From: a bacterium
GTDB taxonomy: Bacteria; AUK180
Length of the DNA stretch: 64,000 nt
Direction: 5' to 3'
NCBI GenBank assembly: GCA_023144005.1
Contig: JAGLGN010000022.1
Coordinates: 62,001-126,000, forward strand
Below, piece by piece: positions 24,083 to 34,143 of this stretch. The notes under the pieces are model-generated. The model was not told the origin of the DNA, did not search any database, and saw only the letters and a list, made by a program, of their open reading frames with translations. Position 1 is the first letter of the stretch. Each line of letters starts with the position of its first letter. The position numbers were made by a program, and so were the translations under genes.

Positions 24083-25556
24083 TGTCCTACTGTTTATATT
24101 TATCTTTGCCGTCCTTTCCTTCGGCAGCGTGCTGAATATTTTTTATTCATATGATTGCGATCATTGCGAGATCCTCTTAAAGGGTGAACTTCAGGAATTG
24201 CTTCATGAATTCGATCCCGAATACCGATATTATGAGGTTACCAACAAGAAGAACATGGACATCCTTTATGAACTGGAAAGAGTAATTGACCGGACAGCGG
24301 AAGATTTCCCGGAGGTATTCATTGGTTCCGAGCTGTATTACGGAGAAGAGCTGGGATCGGATGAATTTATTGAACTCGTGGGAAGTTCTCCCTTAACACC
24401 TCCGGAACTTCAGGCGATCATGGATCGCGGGACCTTTACAAAAGAGCCTTCCTGGACGAAACCTTCCGATACTGCGGCAGCGGATACAGCAATAGCAAAG
24501 GTGTATATGGCATATTTCTATGCCCAGGGCTGTTCTCACTGCAGAAAGACAGATAAGATGCTTGAAGTGATGAAGCAGACCTATCCCCTTGAGGTGGATT
24601 ATTTCGAATTACCTGAGCATATTCTCCTTTTAGAGGCAATGGAAGAGCGCTTCGAGATACCCGAAAAGAACAGATTGGGTTATCCTAAAATATTTGTCCG
24701 CGACCGTATATTTTTTGAGGATGAGGTTGAACCCGGTCCAATATCAGAATATATTGAAGCTCTCACAACAGAAACCACACCTTGGTGGCGGAATATTGAT
24801 ACGCAAAAGGATGCCAAGAAAAATATCCTGAACCGTTTTGGAAAGTTCAGGCTGAGTGCAGTTATAATCGGTGGTCTTATAGATGGAATTAACCCTTGTG
24901 CCTTTACCACTATTTTGTTCTTCATCTCCTTTCTTACCTTGATAAAGCGCACAAAAAAAGAGGTTCTTATTACAGGGATATCCTTTTGCATCGCTATCTT
25001 CCTGTCATATCTGCTTATCGGCATCGGACTTGTCGCTGTTCTGCGGTCTCTGAATTTTATTGAGGTACTCTCAAAGATCCTTTATGTGGTTATGGGCATT
25101 ATTGTCCTGGTCTTCGCGGTGCTGTCTTTCTATGATTATTTCAAGTTCAAAGCCGGCAAAAGCGGTGAAGCCATCCTTCAGCTTCCGGACTACCTGAAGA
25201 AAAAAGCCCATAATATCATTAGAAAAGGAAAGAGCGCCAAGAATATCTGGATATCTGCATTTATAACGGGAATCTTGATATCACTTGTGGAGTTCGCATG
25301 TACAGGGCAGGTATATCTGCCCACGATAACCTTCGTCATGAAGGTTCCTGAACTGAGAATTAGGGCATTTCTCTTTCTTGTCATATACAATCTCTTTTTT
25401 ATTCTTCCTCTGATCGTGGTTTTCCTTCTTGCATATCTGGGATTTTCCTCACAGACCTTCAATAATACTTATAAAAAATTGGGTCCTTCCGTTAAGGTAA
25501 TTACCGGCGTATTCTTCCTGATACTGGGCGGTATGCTTATATATCTTTCTCTATGA
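24069..25556 (+). CDS. Double thioredoxin-like plus CcdA/DsbD-type membrane protein
   Basis: A 495-residue predicted thiol-disulfide protein. After a signal-like segment come two thioredoxin-like modules. One has C30-D-H-C33 in FYSYDCDHCEI, the other C155-S-H-C158 in FYAQGCSHCRK. About six membrane segments follow from 260. They carry C277 in GINPCAF and C411 in FACTGQVYLP, the pair of cysteines that relays electrons through CcdA/DsbD proteins. A cytoplasm-to-periplasm reductant path ending on its own two thioredoxin modules is inferred. The substrate is unknown. It overlaps rarA at the 5' end and the LpxH-like gene at the 3' end. Confidence 0.82.
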   Translation: MKRINVLLFIFIFAVLSFGSVLNIFYSYDCDHCEILLKGELQELLHEFDPEYRYYEVTNKKNMDILYELERVIDRTAEDFPEVFIGSELYYGEELGSDEFIELVGSSPLTPPELQAIMDRGTFTKEPSWTKPSDTAAADTAIAKVYMAYFYAQGCSHCRKTDKMLEVMKQTYPLEVDYFELPEHILLLEAMEERFEIPEKNRLGYPKIFVRDRIFFEDEVEPGPISEYIEALTTETTPWWRNIDTQKDAKKNILNRFGKFRLSAVIIGGLIDGINPCAFTTILFFISFLTLIKRTKKEVLITGISFCIAIFLSYLLIGIGLVAVLRSLNFIEVLSKILYVVMGIIVLVFAVLSFYDYFKFKAGKSGEAILQLPDYLKKKAHNIIRKGKSAKNIWISAFITGILISLVEFACTGQVYLPTITFVMKVPELRIRAFLFLVIYNLFFILPLIVVFLLAYLGFSSQTFNNTYKKLGPSVKVITGVFFLILGGMLIYLSL

Positions 25557-26260
25557 TCGACATTACAGGCAAAAGAGCTTTAATCGTTTCCGATATACAT
25601 TACGGAATTAAAAATTCCCTTGGCAGTTCACGCTTCCTGCAATTTCTTGATGATCTTCCTGAATGTGACATTTTAATACTGCTCGGAGATATCTTTGATC
25701 TTCTTTTCAGCTCTGTTGAAAATAGGTTCGGCATCAATGGCCCCGTTCTGAAGCGTTTGTCCGCAATGAACATCCCCGTGTATTTTATTCCCGGCAACCA
25801 TGACTCCTGGGGATCTGAAGTTCTTGAGAAATATTCGATCCGGGAATGTCCCCGGGGTTTGGGTTTATCGCAGAACGGCAAGAGATTTTTTTTACATCAC
25901 GGAGATGGCTTTAATCCTTCGGATATAGGCTACAGGGCATTAAAAGGCTTATTGCGCCAAAGGTTTTTGGTCCGGCTGGGGAGTTCGCTTGTATCACCGA
26001 GTGCCATTCTGAGATCAGCAATGTATGTTTCGCGAACATCTCCCCTGAAGGGGCACAGCATGCAGGAGGTAGATGCCATGGCCGCCACAGCTTTTCAACT
26101 GGCGGAGAAGTACCATCTCCACGGAATTATTCTGGGTCATTCCCATTTTCCAGAATTGAGGGTCCAAAAAGGTGTTGTGTACGCCAATTCAGGCGATTGG
26201 ATACGGAATTTCTCATACCTTACCCTTGAGAAAGGCCTCGTTGAATTGCATTTCGCATAA
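25553..26260 (+). CDS. Metallophosphoesterase, UDP-2,3-diacylglucosamine hydrolase (LpxH)-like
   Basis: A 235-residue calcineurin-type phosphoesterase. The metal ligands are D14-x-H16, G45-D-I-F-D49 and G81-N-H-D84, followed by HHGDGFNP and GHSHFPELR. The GDGFNPSD and GYRALKGLLR regions resemble the LpxH/LpxG-related branch, which removes UMP from UDP-diacylglucosamine in lipid A synthesis. Other members of this fold have different substrates, so the assignment rests on length and motif spacing. It is the last gene of the operon that starts with the triple-BMC gene. Confidence 0.78.
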   Translation: MIDITGKRALIVSDIHYGIKNSLGSSRFLQFLDDLPECDILILLGDIFDLLFSSVENRFGINGPVLKRLSAMNIPVYFIPGNHDSWGSEVLEKYSIRECPRGLGLSQNGKRFFLHHGDGFNPSDIGYRALKGLLRQRFLVRLGSSLVSPSAILRSAMYVSRTSPLKGHSMQEVDAMAATAFQLAEKYHLHGIILGHSHFPELRVQKGVVYANSGDWIRNFSYLTLEKGLVELHFA

Positions 26261-26265
26261 TATAT

Positions 26266-26293
26266 TTGCAAACTTCCACGATTTTGTTATAAT
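26266..26293 (+). promoter_or_regulatory. Sigma-70 promoter of the PSP1 gene
   Basis: TTGCAA (26266-26271), 16 bases, TATAAT (26288-26293). The ATG is at 26324. Confidence 0.75.
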
Positions 26294-26323
26294 AACTTCA
26301 AGATCAAATAAGGAAAAACGAAG

Positions 26324-27634
26324 ATGAAATTATATTTCGGCAGATGGAAAGGAACCTTTGACTTTGTTATGTTTTTTGCCAAGAGAGAGATCAATCTCAG
26401 GGAAAATGATGAAGTGCTGGTGAAAACATACGATGGGATTTGGGCAGCCACCGTTATCGATCACCCTTTGTATCTCGATCAAATACCAGACACCCCTGTC
26501 TTTCATGGATATATCGGCAATCAGGAAAAGAAGATCATAGAACACAATGTTGATATCGAAAGAGAAGCTCAGGAAAAGGTGATCGACTTTTTTGGAGAAA
26601 GGGATATCAAATTGCATATTACCGGCGCTGAATCCAACTTCAATAGGACAAAGCTCATCATCTACTATGAAAAGAAAGAGGATCTGCCGGATTTCGATAT
26701 GTACAGGGCTGATATCGAAGAGAGCCTGAAAGTGGATATAGAATTCGTGCCCAAGATAAAAACAAGTTGCTGCCTGACATTCCGCTTTACACAAGACTTC
26801 GCTTACGCGGATTGTACCAAGATATACCGGAAGGGTCAGAAGGTAGTTGTAAAGGCCGAAGATGGCCTTTGGATAGGGACTTTTCTCCAAAGCGGATGTT
26901 CTCACAAGGATACAAAGAAGAGAAATGAGGTCAGGGTTCTGGGTGTAGTTGACAAGGCCTTGGAGATAGTCATAGAGAAGGTCCGTGAAAACGAGATCAA
27001 TGCTTACGAATCCTGCCGGGAGCTTGTTGAGCAGGATAAATTGAAGATGAATCTCCTCCGTGCGGAGTTCTCCTTATCCGAAAGAAAGGTCTTTTTCTAC
27101 TATACCGCCGAAGGCCGTGTGGATTTCAGAAATCTTGTGAAGCAATTGGCCGGGACATTGAAAAAACGCATCGAAATGCGTCAGATAGGAATAAGGGATG
27201 AACTGCGGACCTTTCCCACTATCGGCATTTGCGGGCAGAAGACTTGCTGTTCCAGATTTCTGCATCGCTTTGACCCCGTGGTCTTGAAGATGGCGAAATT
27301 ACAGAATCTTGATATAAACACCGAGAAGATCACCGGCTTGTGCAATCGCCTTCTATGTTGTCTCAGGTACGAGTATCACAATTATTCCGATTTTATTGAG
27401 AAGATAAATACACTTCCTAAGAGATTCATGTTCAAGGGTGATAATAAGGAAGCTGAAGAGGTTGAGGTCGTCGGCTTTAATCCCATAAAGGAAACCGTAA
27501 TCCTGAAAACCAGGTCAAATGTCCGTCAAAACGCTCCTTATGAAGACCTGAAAGCATCCTTGACCAAAGATAATGTCATCGATTCCCGCACTCCCATCGA
27601 TGTTCCCAAAGACGATAATAGAAAAGAAAAATAG
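26324..27634 (+). CDS. PSP1/RicT-like protein with duplicated N-terminal half
   Basis: A 436-residue protein, against about 275 for ordinary RicT/YaaT. The C-terminal 290 residues match the family: RKGQKVVVKAEDGLWIGTFL, then RAEFSLSERKVFFYYTAEGRVDFRNLVKQLA. The cysteine-rich core GICGQKTCCSRFL and GLCNRLLCCLRYE follows. The N-terminal 145 residues repeat the first half in a divergent form (ENDEVLVKTYDGIWAATV, then KLIIYYEKKEDLPDFDMYRADIEESLKV) without the cysteine core. In Bacillus, RicT acts with RicA and RicF in mRNA maturation and binds 4Fe-4S clusters. A monocistronic unit with its own promoter is likely. Confidence 0.85.
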   Translation: MKLYFGRWKGTFDFVMFFAKREINLRENDEVLVKTYDGIWAATVIDHPLYLDQIPDTPVFHGYIGNQEKKIIEHNVDIEREAQEKVIDFFGERDIKLHITGAESNFNRTKLIIYYEKKEDLPDFDMYRADIEESLKVDIEFVPKIKTSCCLTFRFTQDFAYADCTKIYRKGQKVVVKAEDGLWIGTFLQSGCSHKDTKKRNEVRVLGVVDKALEIVIEKVRENEINAYESCRELVEQDKLKMNLLRAEFSLSERKVFFYYTAEGRVDFRNLVKQLAGTLKKRIEMRQIGIRDELRTFPTIGICGQKTCCSRFLHRFDPVVLKMAKLQNLDINTEKITGLCNRLLCCLRYEYHNYSDFIEKINTLPKRFMFKGDNKEAEEVEVVGFNPIKETVILKTRSNVRQNAPYEDLKASLTKDNVIDSRTPIDVPKDDNRKEK

Positions 27635-27933
27635 AGGTTCGAGGCTGGAGGTTGGAGATGGATTCTTCAGTCGCTAACGCTCTTTCAGAATGCCATTCAA
27701 AGAAGTGTGGAGAGTGGTTTCGTATGATTATAACGAGGCGAAGAGTGTACAATTGTTTCACAATTTTCAACTCTCCGCTTGGAACTTTTACATCGGGACA
27801 GACGAACGCCTGCGGCGTACGACATGTCCCATATCTTGTTTGGGGTGCGGCGTGATATGATTGTGACAGGAAAATTAATGAGTTAATCGATATAACTATT
27901 TTTCGTTTACGGATGTGCGTAACGTGTACCGCC
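27635..27933. other. Intergenic repeat region after the PSP1 gene
   Basis: This is 299 bases between convergent genes. Apart from the 145-bp repeat it holds a GATTCTTCAGTCGCTAACGC-type stretch of the kind often seen in bacterial intergenic repeats. I see no gene in it. Confidence 0.5.
27773..27917 (+). repeat. Second dispersed repeat, copy 2 (about 145 bp)
   Basis: The sequence starts GCTTGGAACTTTTACATCGG and ends TTTACGGATGTGC. It is an inverted counterpart of 11937-12078. The last third, read on the other strand as GCACATCCGTAA, also occurs alone near 46983, 59008 and 62000. Confidence 0.8.
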
Positions 27934-28863
27934 TCAGGAATTTCCGTATTTGAACATATTTTCCAGAGACATCAAAGATCCTTCGATCATTTCTTCAGAA
28001 AGAATGACCTCCTTATGCATATTCTTCAAAGAAAGATATATATGCCTTAGGGTGAACATCTTCATATTTGAACATATTATTCTGGGTTGAGCTGGAAAAA
28101 ACTCCTTGTCAGGGAAATCTCTTCTTAAACGCAGGATCAATCCCTCTTCGGTGCCGATGATAAATTGCTTGAGTGGGCAATCGGCAACGAAATTGATCAT
28201 ACCGCCCGTCCCCAACAGATGATCGGAAAGATCACACACTTCTTCGTTCGCTTCGGGATGCGTCAAAACGATGGCGTCCGGATACTCCTTTTTGATCCTT
28301 CTCAGATCCCTTGCTTTGATATACTCATGAACTCTGCAGAATCCGTTAAAAAGGATGAATTCCTTTTCAAGCACCTGATTTTTTACAAACCGGCCTAAGT
28401 TTATATCGGGAAGGAATATGATCTTATTCGCGGGAAAATTTCTGGCCACGCTTACCGCATTGGCGGAAGTGCACACGGCATCAACTTCCATTTTGGTCTC
28501 AACATTCGTATTGATATAGGCTATTACAGCCGCACCAGGATTCTGCTCCTTCAACTGCCGCACCTTCCGGGCATCGATCATATCCGCCATTGGGCATCTT
28601 GAATCGGGTACCGGATGTAAAACTGTTTTTGAAGGGGCAAGGACTTTTGCGGATTCCGCCATGAACGAAACGCCGGCGAAAACGATCACATCTTCTTTGA
28701 CCTCCGCCGCTTTCTCAGAGAGATCAAGTGAGTCTCCGAGTATATCAGCGATGAGCTGGATCTCCTCAGGCTGATAATTATGGGCAAGGATGACCGCATT
28801 ACGTTCTTTACGCAGGCGGTCTATTTCCTTAAGATAAAAACTATTGTCGCGATCTTCTTTCAT
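27934..28863 (-). CDS. nadA: Quinolinate synthase A
   Basis: A 309-residue 4Fe-4S enzyme that condenses iminoaspartate with dihydroxyacetone phosphate in de novo NAD synthesis. The opening VILAHNYQPEEIQLIAD is diagnostic. Cluster ligands are placed as in the family: C90 in DSRCPMAD, C176 in GFCRVHEY and C264 in ICSNMKMF. No nadB or nadC lies in the window, so the rest of the pathway must be elsewhere. The start ATG has a TTGACT-17-GATAAT promoter close behind it, and GGAG of ATGGAG-type spacing on the minus strand (ACTCCAT). Confidence 0.95.
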   Translation of the reverse strand: MKEDRDNSFYLKEIDRLRKERNAVILAHNYQPEEIQLIADILGDSLDLSEKAAEVKEDVIVFAGVSFMAESAKVLAPSKTVLHPVPDSRCPMADMIDARKVRQLKEQNPGAAVIAYINTNVETKMEVDAVCTSANAVSVARNFPANKIIFLPDINLGRFVKNQVLEKEFILFNGFCRVHEYIKARDLRRIKKEYPDAIVLTHPEANEEVCDLSDHLLGTGGMINFVADCPLKQFIIGTEEGLILRLRRDFPDKEFFPAQPRIICSNMKMFTLRHIYLSLKNMHKEVILSEEMIEGSLMSLENMFKYGNS

Positions 28864-28870
28864 ATGGAGT

Positions 28871-28899
28871 ATTATCGAAGAAAAAGCTTAAAAAGTCAA
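28871..28899 (-). promoter_or_regulatory. Promoter of nadA
   Basis: On the minus strand TTGACT (28899-28894), 17 bases, GATAAT (28876-28871). The predicted start is at the 5' end of nadA, within a few bases of its ATG (28863), so the leader is very short. Confidence 0.6.
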
Positions 28900-28920
28900 G
28901 GAAAATTTTAAGAAAACTAT

Positions 28921-29628
28921 CTACTTACTTCGTTTTTCCGCATATGCCAAGAGATTCTTGTCTAAAAAACGCGGGATGGAGCGGAACTGTATCTTGAAAA
29001 GTATTGCTGATATGAGGAAATTGAGGCGTTCCGCAAACCACTTTTTTGAAAGAATGCCGTAAGAGGGTGCGAAAAGTTTGTAATTGCCTGAGAATGGAGA
29101 TGCATCTAGAAGCTGCATTAAACTATATTCGGTATATCCTGTTTTGTGTGTGATATCGATATATCTTGAGTAGATACCCAGAAGTGATCCCATATTCGGC
29201 GTTCTGAAAATTGCCCGGCCATGGGTTTTTAAGCTGCCGAAAACCAGTTCTAAGAGTTCGGGTGCAAGATCTTCCTGAATATGTTCAAGAATGTCATAGG
29301 AAATGATCAGATCGAAAGCATTCCTGTTCTTTCCGAGAAAATCAATGGCAGAATCCTTTTCCAGCCGTACGCTATCCGGTAGTGTCTTTTCTGCCGCTTC
29401 CAATTGAGAGGAAGAGATATCTACGCCGGTAAGAGAGGTGAAACCCAGATAACAAAGGTATCGCAAAAGTATTCCCTGCCCGCATCCGAGATCCAGTATT
29501 TTTATGGAGCGGTCCAGATCCTTTAGGAACCAAAGCTCGCTTTTGTAGCTACTCCTTATGAATGTGCTTTTGCTTTCCCTATTAAGGCGCGAATAATGTT
29601 TTCCGTACAGATCATTGTTATTTTTCAT
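28921..29628 (-). CDS. Class I SAM-dependent methyltransferase
   Basis: A 235-residue enzyme. Motif I is ILDLGCGQGILL, followed by the acidic motif II TGVDISSSQLEAA and FDLIISYDILEHI (motif IV). The order and spacing resemble UbiG/Coq3-type small-molecule methyltransferases. The C-terminal part (RTPNMGSLLGIYSRYIDITHKTGYTEYSL) resembles enzymes that act on glycans or lipids, but I cannot set a substrate. It is separated from nadA by 57 bases that include the nadA promoter, so the genes are probably transcribed independently. Confidence 0.8.
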   Translation of the reverse strand: MKNNNDLYGKHYSRLNRESKSTFIRSSYKSELWFLKDLDRSIKILDLGCGQGILLRYLCYLGFTSLTGVDISSSQLEAAEKTLPDSVRLEKDSAIDFLGKNRNAFDLIISYDILEHIQEDLAPELLELVFGSLKTHGRAIFRTPNMGSLLGIYSRYIDITHKTGYTEYSLMQLLDASPFSGNYKLFAPSYGILSKKWFAERLNFLISAILFKIQFRSIPRFLDKNLLAYAEKRSK

Positions 29629-29811
29629 TTTATCCTGAATATTATCAAGGATTTTGCGGTAAATGTCAAGCTCCGGTCGGATCAGAAACTCATATGATGG
29701 CCCGGGAATGTGCTCCGTATTCTATTTCATGGAGAGATGTTTCCTCAAGTATTTAAGCATTGCTGGAATTTCTTGCCTCAATTGTGAATAGAAATAAGAT
29801 AGTACGCAAGT

Positions 29812-29841
29812 TTGACAAAAATGCCGAATTTCTGATATAAT
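29812..29841 (+). promoter_or_regulatory. Promoter of hppA, extended -10
   Basis: TTGACA (29812-29817), 18 bases, TGATATAAT with TATAAT at 29836-29841. A TG one base before the -10 box makes it an extended -10 promoter. Confidence 0.75.
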
Positions 29842-29869
29842 TAAGACGGTTCGAGACAAAGGAGAATAT

Positions 29870-32110
29870 ATGGATCCAAAGATTCTGTTCTATTTAGCAC
29901 CGGTGGGTTCCGTTGTGGGACTCATTTTTGCGTATATTTTATATAGATTATTAATGAAGCAAGATCCCGGCGACAAGGATATGCAGCGCATCGCCGAACA
30001 TGTTCAGCTCGGCGCCAAGGCATATCTTAAAAGCCAGTATAAGATCGTTGCCATTGTTTTTGCCATAGTTTTCGTGATATTTGCTGTTCTTGCATATATT
30101 CTTAAAGCCCAGAATCCATGGATCCCCTTTGCTTTTGTAACCGGAGGATTCTTCTCCGCATTATCAGGATACTTGGGTATGATGACGGCTACATATGCCT
30201 CTAATCGTACGGCTGCCGGTGCCAGGACATCATTGAACAAGGGCCTGCAGGTGGCATTCCGATCGGGTGCCGTTATGGGTCTTGTCGTGGTAGGGCTTGC
30301 ACTTCTGCATATCTCGATCTGGTTCGTGGTACTGAAAATATTTATCCCGGGCGGCGAACATCAATTGGCGATCATTACGACCACTATGCTTACCTTTGGA
30401 ATGGGAGCTTCTCTTCAGGCATTATTTGCCCGTGTTGGCGGCGGGATCTTTACTAAAGCCGCTGATGTCGGTGCCGACCTTGTTGGCAAAATAGAAGCCG
30501 GCATCCCCGAGGATGACCCAAGGAATCCCGCTACGATCGCCGATAATGTGGGTGATAATGTGGGTGATGTCGCGGGAATGGGTGCCGATCTATATGAGTC
30601 ATACACAGCTTCTATTCTTGCCTCCTGCGCCCTGGGTGTTGCGGCAGGATACGGCCTCGGAGGGGTTTTGGTACCCATGGTGATCGCGGGTATCGGTGTC
30701 CTGATATCCATTATCGGCATCTTCATGGTCAAGTCATCCGAGAGTGCGAGCCAGAAGGTTCTTCTGAAGGCACTTGGAAGGGGAGTGAATACAGCCACTA
30801 TTTTAACCCTGATCGCCTCGTTCGGCGTACTTTATATGTTCAGGGATTCTTTCGGATCGAAATATCTGGGGATATTCTTTTCGCTGATCACGGGATTGTT
30901 GGCGGGATGGCTTATTGGAAAGGTTACCGAGTATTATACATCCCATGAATATTCTCCTACAAAGAACGTTGCGGATCAATCCGAAACAGGCGCGGCTACG
31001 GTGATCATTTCCGGTATTGCATTAGGTATGCAATCCACCGGTTATCCTGTTATCATAATTGCTGCGGGAATACTAATGGCATACGGATTCGCGGGCGGTT
31101 TCGGCTCCTCCGCGTATGCAATGAGCCAAGGCCTTTACGGTATCGGCCTCGCTGCCGTCGGCATGCTTTCTACTCTCGGAATAACGCTTGCAACGGACGC
31201 CTATGGCCCCATTGCCGATAATGCAGGCGGCAATGCGGAAATGACACATCAGAAGCCGGAGGTCCGTAAGAGGACCGATGCCCTGGATGCTCTCGGCAAT
31301 ACGACCGCAGCCACGGGAAAGGGCTTTGCTATCGGCTCTGCCGCCTTGACGGCGATGGCTCTCCTGGCTTCATATATCGAACAGATCAAAGCAGGATTTC
31401 TGCATATGCAGGGTAGGGCCGCGGAGATCATTATTGACGGCATTCCCAAATTAGTAGCTGAAACCACATTGCCCGATTGGGTAAGATATTATGATATTAC
31501 GCTGATGAACCCGAGGGTTCTGGTCGGCATATTCCTTGGCTCGATGCTTACCTTTGTTTTTTGTTCGCTTACCATGAAGGGAGTCGGCAGAGCGGCAGGC
31601 AAAATGGTCGAAGAGGTCCGCAGGCAATTCAGGGACATCAAAGGCATACTGACAGGGGAAACGGAGCCCGATTACGCGAGATGCGTTGAGATCAGCACGA
31701 TAAGCGCTCAAAAAGAAATGATATTCCCCTCCTTACTGGCGATACTGGTCCCTGTTGCTACCGGCTTGCTATTGGGAGTTCCCGGCGTGATGGGACTTCT
31801 TGTCGGAGGACTTTCTACGGGGTTTGTTACCGCGGTATTTTTGAACAATGCCGGCGGTGCCTGGGACAATGCCAAGAAATACATCGAAGAGGGCAATCTC
31901 GGCGGCAAGAAACTTGAGGACGGAAGTAAAAATCCAAGGCATGCTGCCGTAGTTATCGGTGATACCGTGGGTGACCCGTTCAAGGATACATCAGGACCTT
32001 CTCTTAATATCCTGATCAAATTGATGTCAATGGTCTCTGTCGTATTCGCCGCTTTCATCATTGCGTACGGGGATCTGCTTCAGAAATTGATAGTCCTGTT
32101 TACTAAATAG
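29870..32110 (+). CDS. hppA: Membrane-bound pyrophosphatase, predicted K+-dependent
   Basis: A 746-residue ion-pumping pyrophosphatase with about 16 membrane segments. The substrate-binding signature [22 protein letters not shown] (190-211) and [21 protein letters not shown] (225-245) are intact. At the position that is Lys in K+-independent enzymes, this one has Ala480 in G476-N-T-T-A-A-T-G-K-G485. That predicts K+ dependence. Whether it pumps protons or sodium cannot be decided by eye. AAAGGAG precedes the ATG. It is probably a single-gene unit, since glyA has its own promoter. Confidence 0.95.
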   Translation: MDPKILFYLAPVGSVVGLIFAYILYRLLMKQDPGDKDMQRIAEHVQLGAKAYLKSQYKIVAIVFAIVFVIFAVLAYILKAQNPWIPFAFVTGGFFSALSGYLGMMTATYASNRTAAGARTSLNKGLQVAFRSGAVMGLVVVGLALLHISIWFVVLKIFIPGGEHQLAIITTTMLTFGMGASLQALFARVGGGIFTKAADVGADLVGKIEAGIPEDDPRNPATIADNVGDNVGDVAGMGADLYESYTASILASCALGVAAGYGLGGVLVPMVIAGIGVLISIIGIFMVKSSESASQKVLLKALGRGVNTATILTLIASFGVLYMFRDSFGSKYLGIFFSLITGLLAGWLIGKVTEYYTSHEYSPTKNVADQSETGAATVIISGIALGMQSTGYPVIIIAAGILMAYGFAGGFGSSAYAMSQGLYGIGLAAVGMLSTLGITLATDAYGPIADNAGGNAEMTHQKPEVRKRTDALDALGNTTAATGKGFAIGSAALTAMALLASYIEQIKAGFLHMQGRAAEIIIDGIPKLVAETTLPDWVRYYDITLMNPRVLVGIFLGSMLTFVFCSLTMKGVGRAAGKMVEEVRRQFRDIKGILTGETEPDYARCVEISTISAQKEMIFPSLLAILVPVATGLLLGVPGVMGLLVGGLSTGFVTAVFLNNAGGAWDNAKKYIEEGNLGGKKLEDGSKNPRHAAVVIGDTVGDPFKDTSGPSLNILIKLMSMVSVVFAAFIIAYGDLLQKLIVLFTK

Positions 32111-32158
32111 TTTGCTCAAGGAAGGCAGTATTTCTCGCGAAATTTCAAGGTGATTTTC

Positions 32159-32186
32159 TTGAAAATACATTAAATAATGTTATAAT
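32159..32186 (+). promoter_or_regulatory. Promoter of the glyA operon
   Basis: TTGAAA (32159-32164), 16 bases, TATAAT (32181-32186), with TG one base before it. The ATG is at 32215 with ACGGAGG upstream. Confidence 0.75.
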
Positions 32187-32214
32187 AAACAATTATTATG
32201 AAACGGAGGCCCTT

Positions 32215-33462
32215 ATGAACGAAGAACTGAAAAAAACAGACCCTCAGATCTATGAGACGGTATATGCTGAGACGAAGCGTCTGGCGTTCAATCTGGAACT
32301 TATTGCTTCTGAGAATTTTGTTTCCGAGGCGGTTTTACAGGCCCAAGGCTCTATAATGACAAATAAATATGCAGAGGGATATCCCGGAAAAAGATATTAC
32401 GGCGGTTGTGAATTCGTCGATGTTGCTGAGAACCTTGCCATTGAGAGAGCCAAAGAGCTTTTTGGCGCGGATCATGTCAATGTTCAGCCGCATTCCGGCT
32501 CTCAGGCAAATATGGCGGCGTATTTTACCCTTATCGAACCGGGTGATACGATCATGGGTCTCGACCTTTCACACGGTGGACACCTTACCCACGGCCATCC
32601 TTTGAGTTTTTCCGGTAAATATTACAATGTTGTTCCTTACGGGGTTTCCAAAGACACCGAAACCATTGATTACGATGAGGTATTGAGGATCGCGAAAGAG
32701 TCAAAGCCCAAGCTGATCATGACCGGCGCCTCTGCTTATCCGAGGACACTGGATTTTAAGAAATTCCGTGAAATAGCCGATGAGGTCGGTGCTTATCTCG
32801 TTGCGGATATCGCTCATATCGCCGGCCTGGTCGCAACGGGGCTTCACCAGTCCCCGATCCCTTATGCCGATATAGTTACCACTACTACACATAAAACGCT
32901 GCGTGGGCCCAGAGGCGGAATGGTCATGTGCAAAGAAGAACATCAGAAAGAACTTGACCGTATTGTGTTCCCCGGGATACAAGGCGGCCCGTTGATGCAT
33001 GTTATCGCGGCTAAGGCCGTGGCCTTCAAAGAAGCATTGGATCCGTCTTTCAAGGAGTATCAGAAGAAGGTACTTGAGAATGCCAATGCCCTCGCAAATT
33101 CTCTGGAAGAAAAAGGCCTCAGGATCGTGGCGGGGGGCACTGATACGCATCTGATGCTTGTGGACCTCACTCCGATCGATCTTTCGGGAAAGAGAGGGGA
33201 GAAAGCCCTTGAAAAAGCCGCCATCACAGTAAATAAGAATACGATACCTTTTGATCCGCGTAAACCCTTTATTGCGTCGGGGATCAGATTGGGAACACCA
33301 GCGGTAACCACAAGAGAAATGGGGCCCGAAGAGATGAAAGAGATCGCTTCCCTGATATTCAGAGTGCTTGAAGACAGAAAGAATCCCGAGAATCTTGAAG
33401 CCGTTAAAAATGATGTTGAGGAGCTTTGCAAGAAGTTTCCCTTATATACAGGACGCATGTGA
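32215..33462 (+). CDS. glyA: Serine hydroxymethyltransferase
   Basis: A 415-residue PLP enzyme that interconverts serine and glycine with tetrahydrofolate. Diagnostic motifs are [21 protein letters not shown] and [15 protein letters not shown] with the PLP lysine K227. The length is normal. It is the first gene of an operon with acpS, two lipoproteins and the protease-barrel gene. The threonine-to-glycine genes at 37721-39910 could supply its substrate. The stop overlaps the GTG start of acpS. Confidence 0.96.
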   Translation: MNEELKKTDPQIYETVYAETKRLAFNLELIASENFVSEAVLQAQGSIMTNKYAEGYPGKRYYGGCEFVDVAENLAIERAKELFGADHVNVQPHSGSQANMAAYFTLIEPGDTIMGLDLSHGGHLTHGHPLSFSGKYYNVVPYGVSKDTETIDYDEVLRIAKESKPKLIMTGASAYPRTLDFKKFREIADEVGAYLVADIAHIAGLVATGLHQSPIPYADIVTTTTHKTLRGPRGGMVMCKEEHQKELDRIVFPGIQGGPLMHVIAAKAVAFKEALDPSFKEYQKKVLENANALANSLEEKGLRIVAGGTDTHLMLVDLTPIDLSGKRGEKALEKAAITVNKNTIPFDPRKPFIASGIRLGTPAVTTREMGPEEMKEIASLIFRVLEDRKNPENLEAVKNDVEELCKKFPLYTGRM

Positions 33463-33824
33463 AAGTGATCCCCGGTGTAGATATAGTTTCGGTCAAAAGG
33501 ATTAAAAAGGCCTTTAGCGACCCCTCTCGGCTGAAGCGAATGTTCACTCCCGCGGAGATCGAATATATACGCTCACACAAAGAGACTGCCAAGATCACCG
33601 CCGGGCGCTTCGCGGCGAAGGAGGCGATCTATAAATGCCTGTCACCGCTGGGGATCGAATTTGAATATGATCAGATCTCTGTCATAACGGACCGCGACAA
33701 AGGCCCAAAAGTGATCGCCGAGACCCCCGAGCTCAAAGAGAAGCTTTCGGGGAAAAAATTGAGCATCTCCATCTCACATGAAAATGAGTTTGCGGTGGCA
33801 TTCTGTGTTTTATATGAAGAATAA
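33459..33824 (+). CDS. acpS: Holo-[acyl-carrier-protein] synthase
   Basis: A 121-residue phosphopantetheinyl transferase. D8 in [12 protein letters not shown] and E55 in [11 protein letters not shown] are the Mg2+/CoA ligands of the family. [12 protein letters not shown] and [15 protein letters not shown] complete the pattern. The GTG at 33459 fits the family N-terminus and overlaps the glyA stop (ATGTGA). An upstream in-frame ATG at 33426 would add 11 residues outside the family, so it is rejected. The enzyme uses CoA, which CoaBC helps to make. Confidence 0.9.
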   Translation: MKVIPGVDIVSVKRIKKAFSDPSRLKRMFTPAEIEYIRSHKETAKITAGRFAAKEAIYKCLSPLGIEFEYDQISVITDRDKGPKVIAETPELKEKLSGKKLSISISHENEFAVAFCVLYEE

Positions 33825-34143
33825 CATCATTGCGATCCTCATTCTGCTTCTGTCATCCCTCTTCTTTTCATGCGCCGGTAATATAGTGAAGCAGGAAAAT
33901 ACATATGCCATGAAAATGATGGGGAAGGGTATCCTGAAAGAAGCGGAATTTCGTTTCAGACAGCAGATCGCAGAAGATCCGGATAATTGGGCTGCTCATA
34001 ATAATCTCGGTGTATGTTTGGAAGAACAAGGATTCCATAAAGAGGCGCTGGCGGAGTATGAAACCGCGCTTTCCATTATCGGGGCAAACAAGGGCGTTGA
34101 ATATAATTATAATAATTTACTGGAGGAGCTTGAGGATGAATAA
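33814..34143 (+). CDS. Small lipoprotein with one TPR pair
   Basis: A 109-residue protein. The signal peptide [18 protein letters not shown] ends with the lipobox FFSC. The mature part (EAEFRFRQQIAEDPDNWAAHNNLGVCLEEQGFHKEALAEYETAL) is a pair of tetratricopeptide units. The ATG at 33814 gives the signal peptide directly; an ATG at 33778 would put 12 charged residues before it. It overlaps acpS at the 5' end and the next lipoprotein gene at the 3' end. A scaffold role at the outer membrane, perhaps for the large protease-barrel protein, is inferred. Confidence 0.75.
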   Translation: MKNNIIAILILLLSSLFFSCAGNIVKQENTYAMKMMGKGILKEAEFRFRQQIAEDPDNWAAHNNLGVCLEEQGFHKEALAEYETALSIIGANKGVEYNYNNLLEELEDE

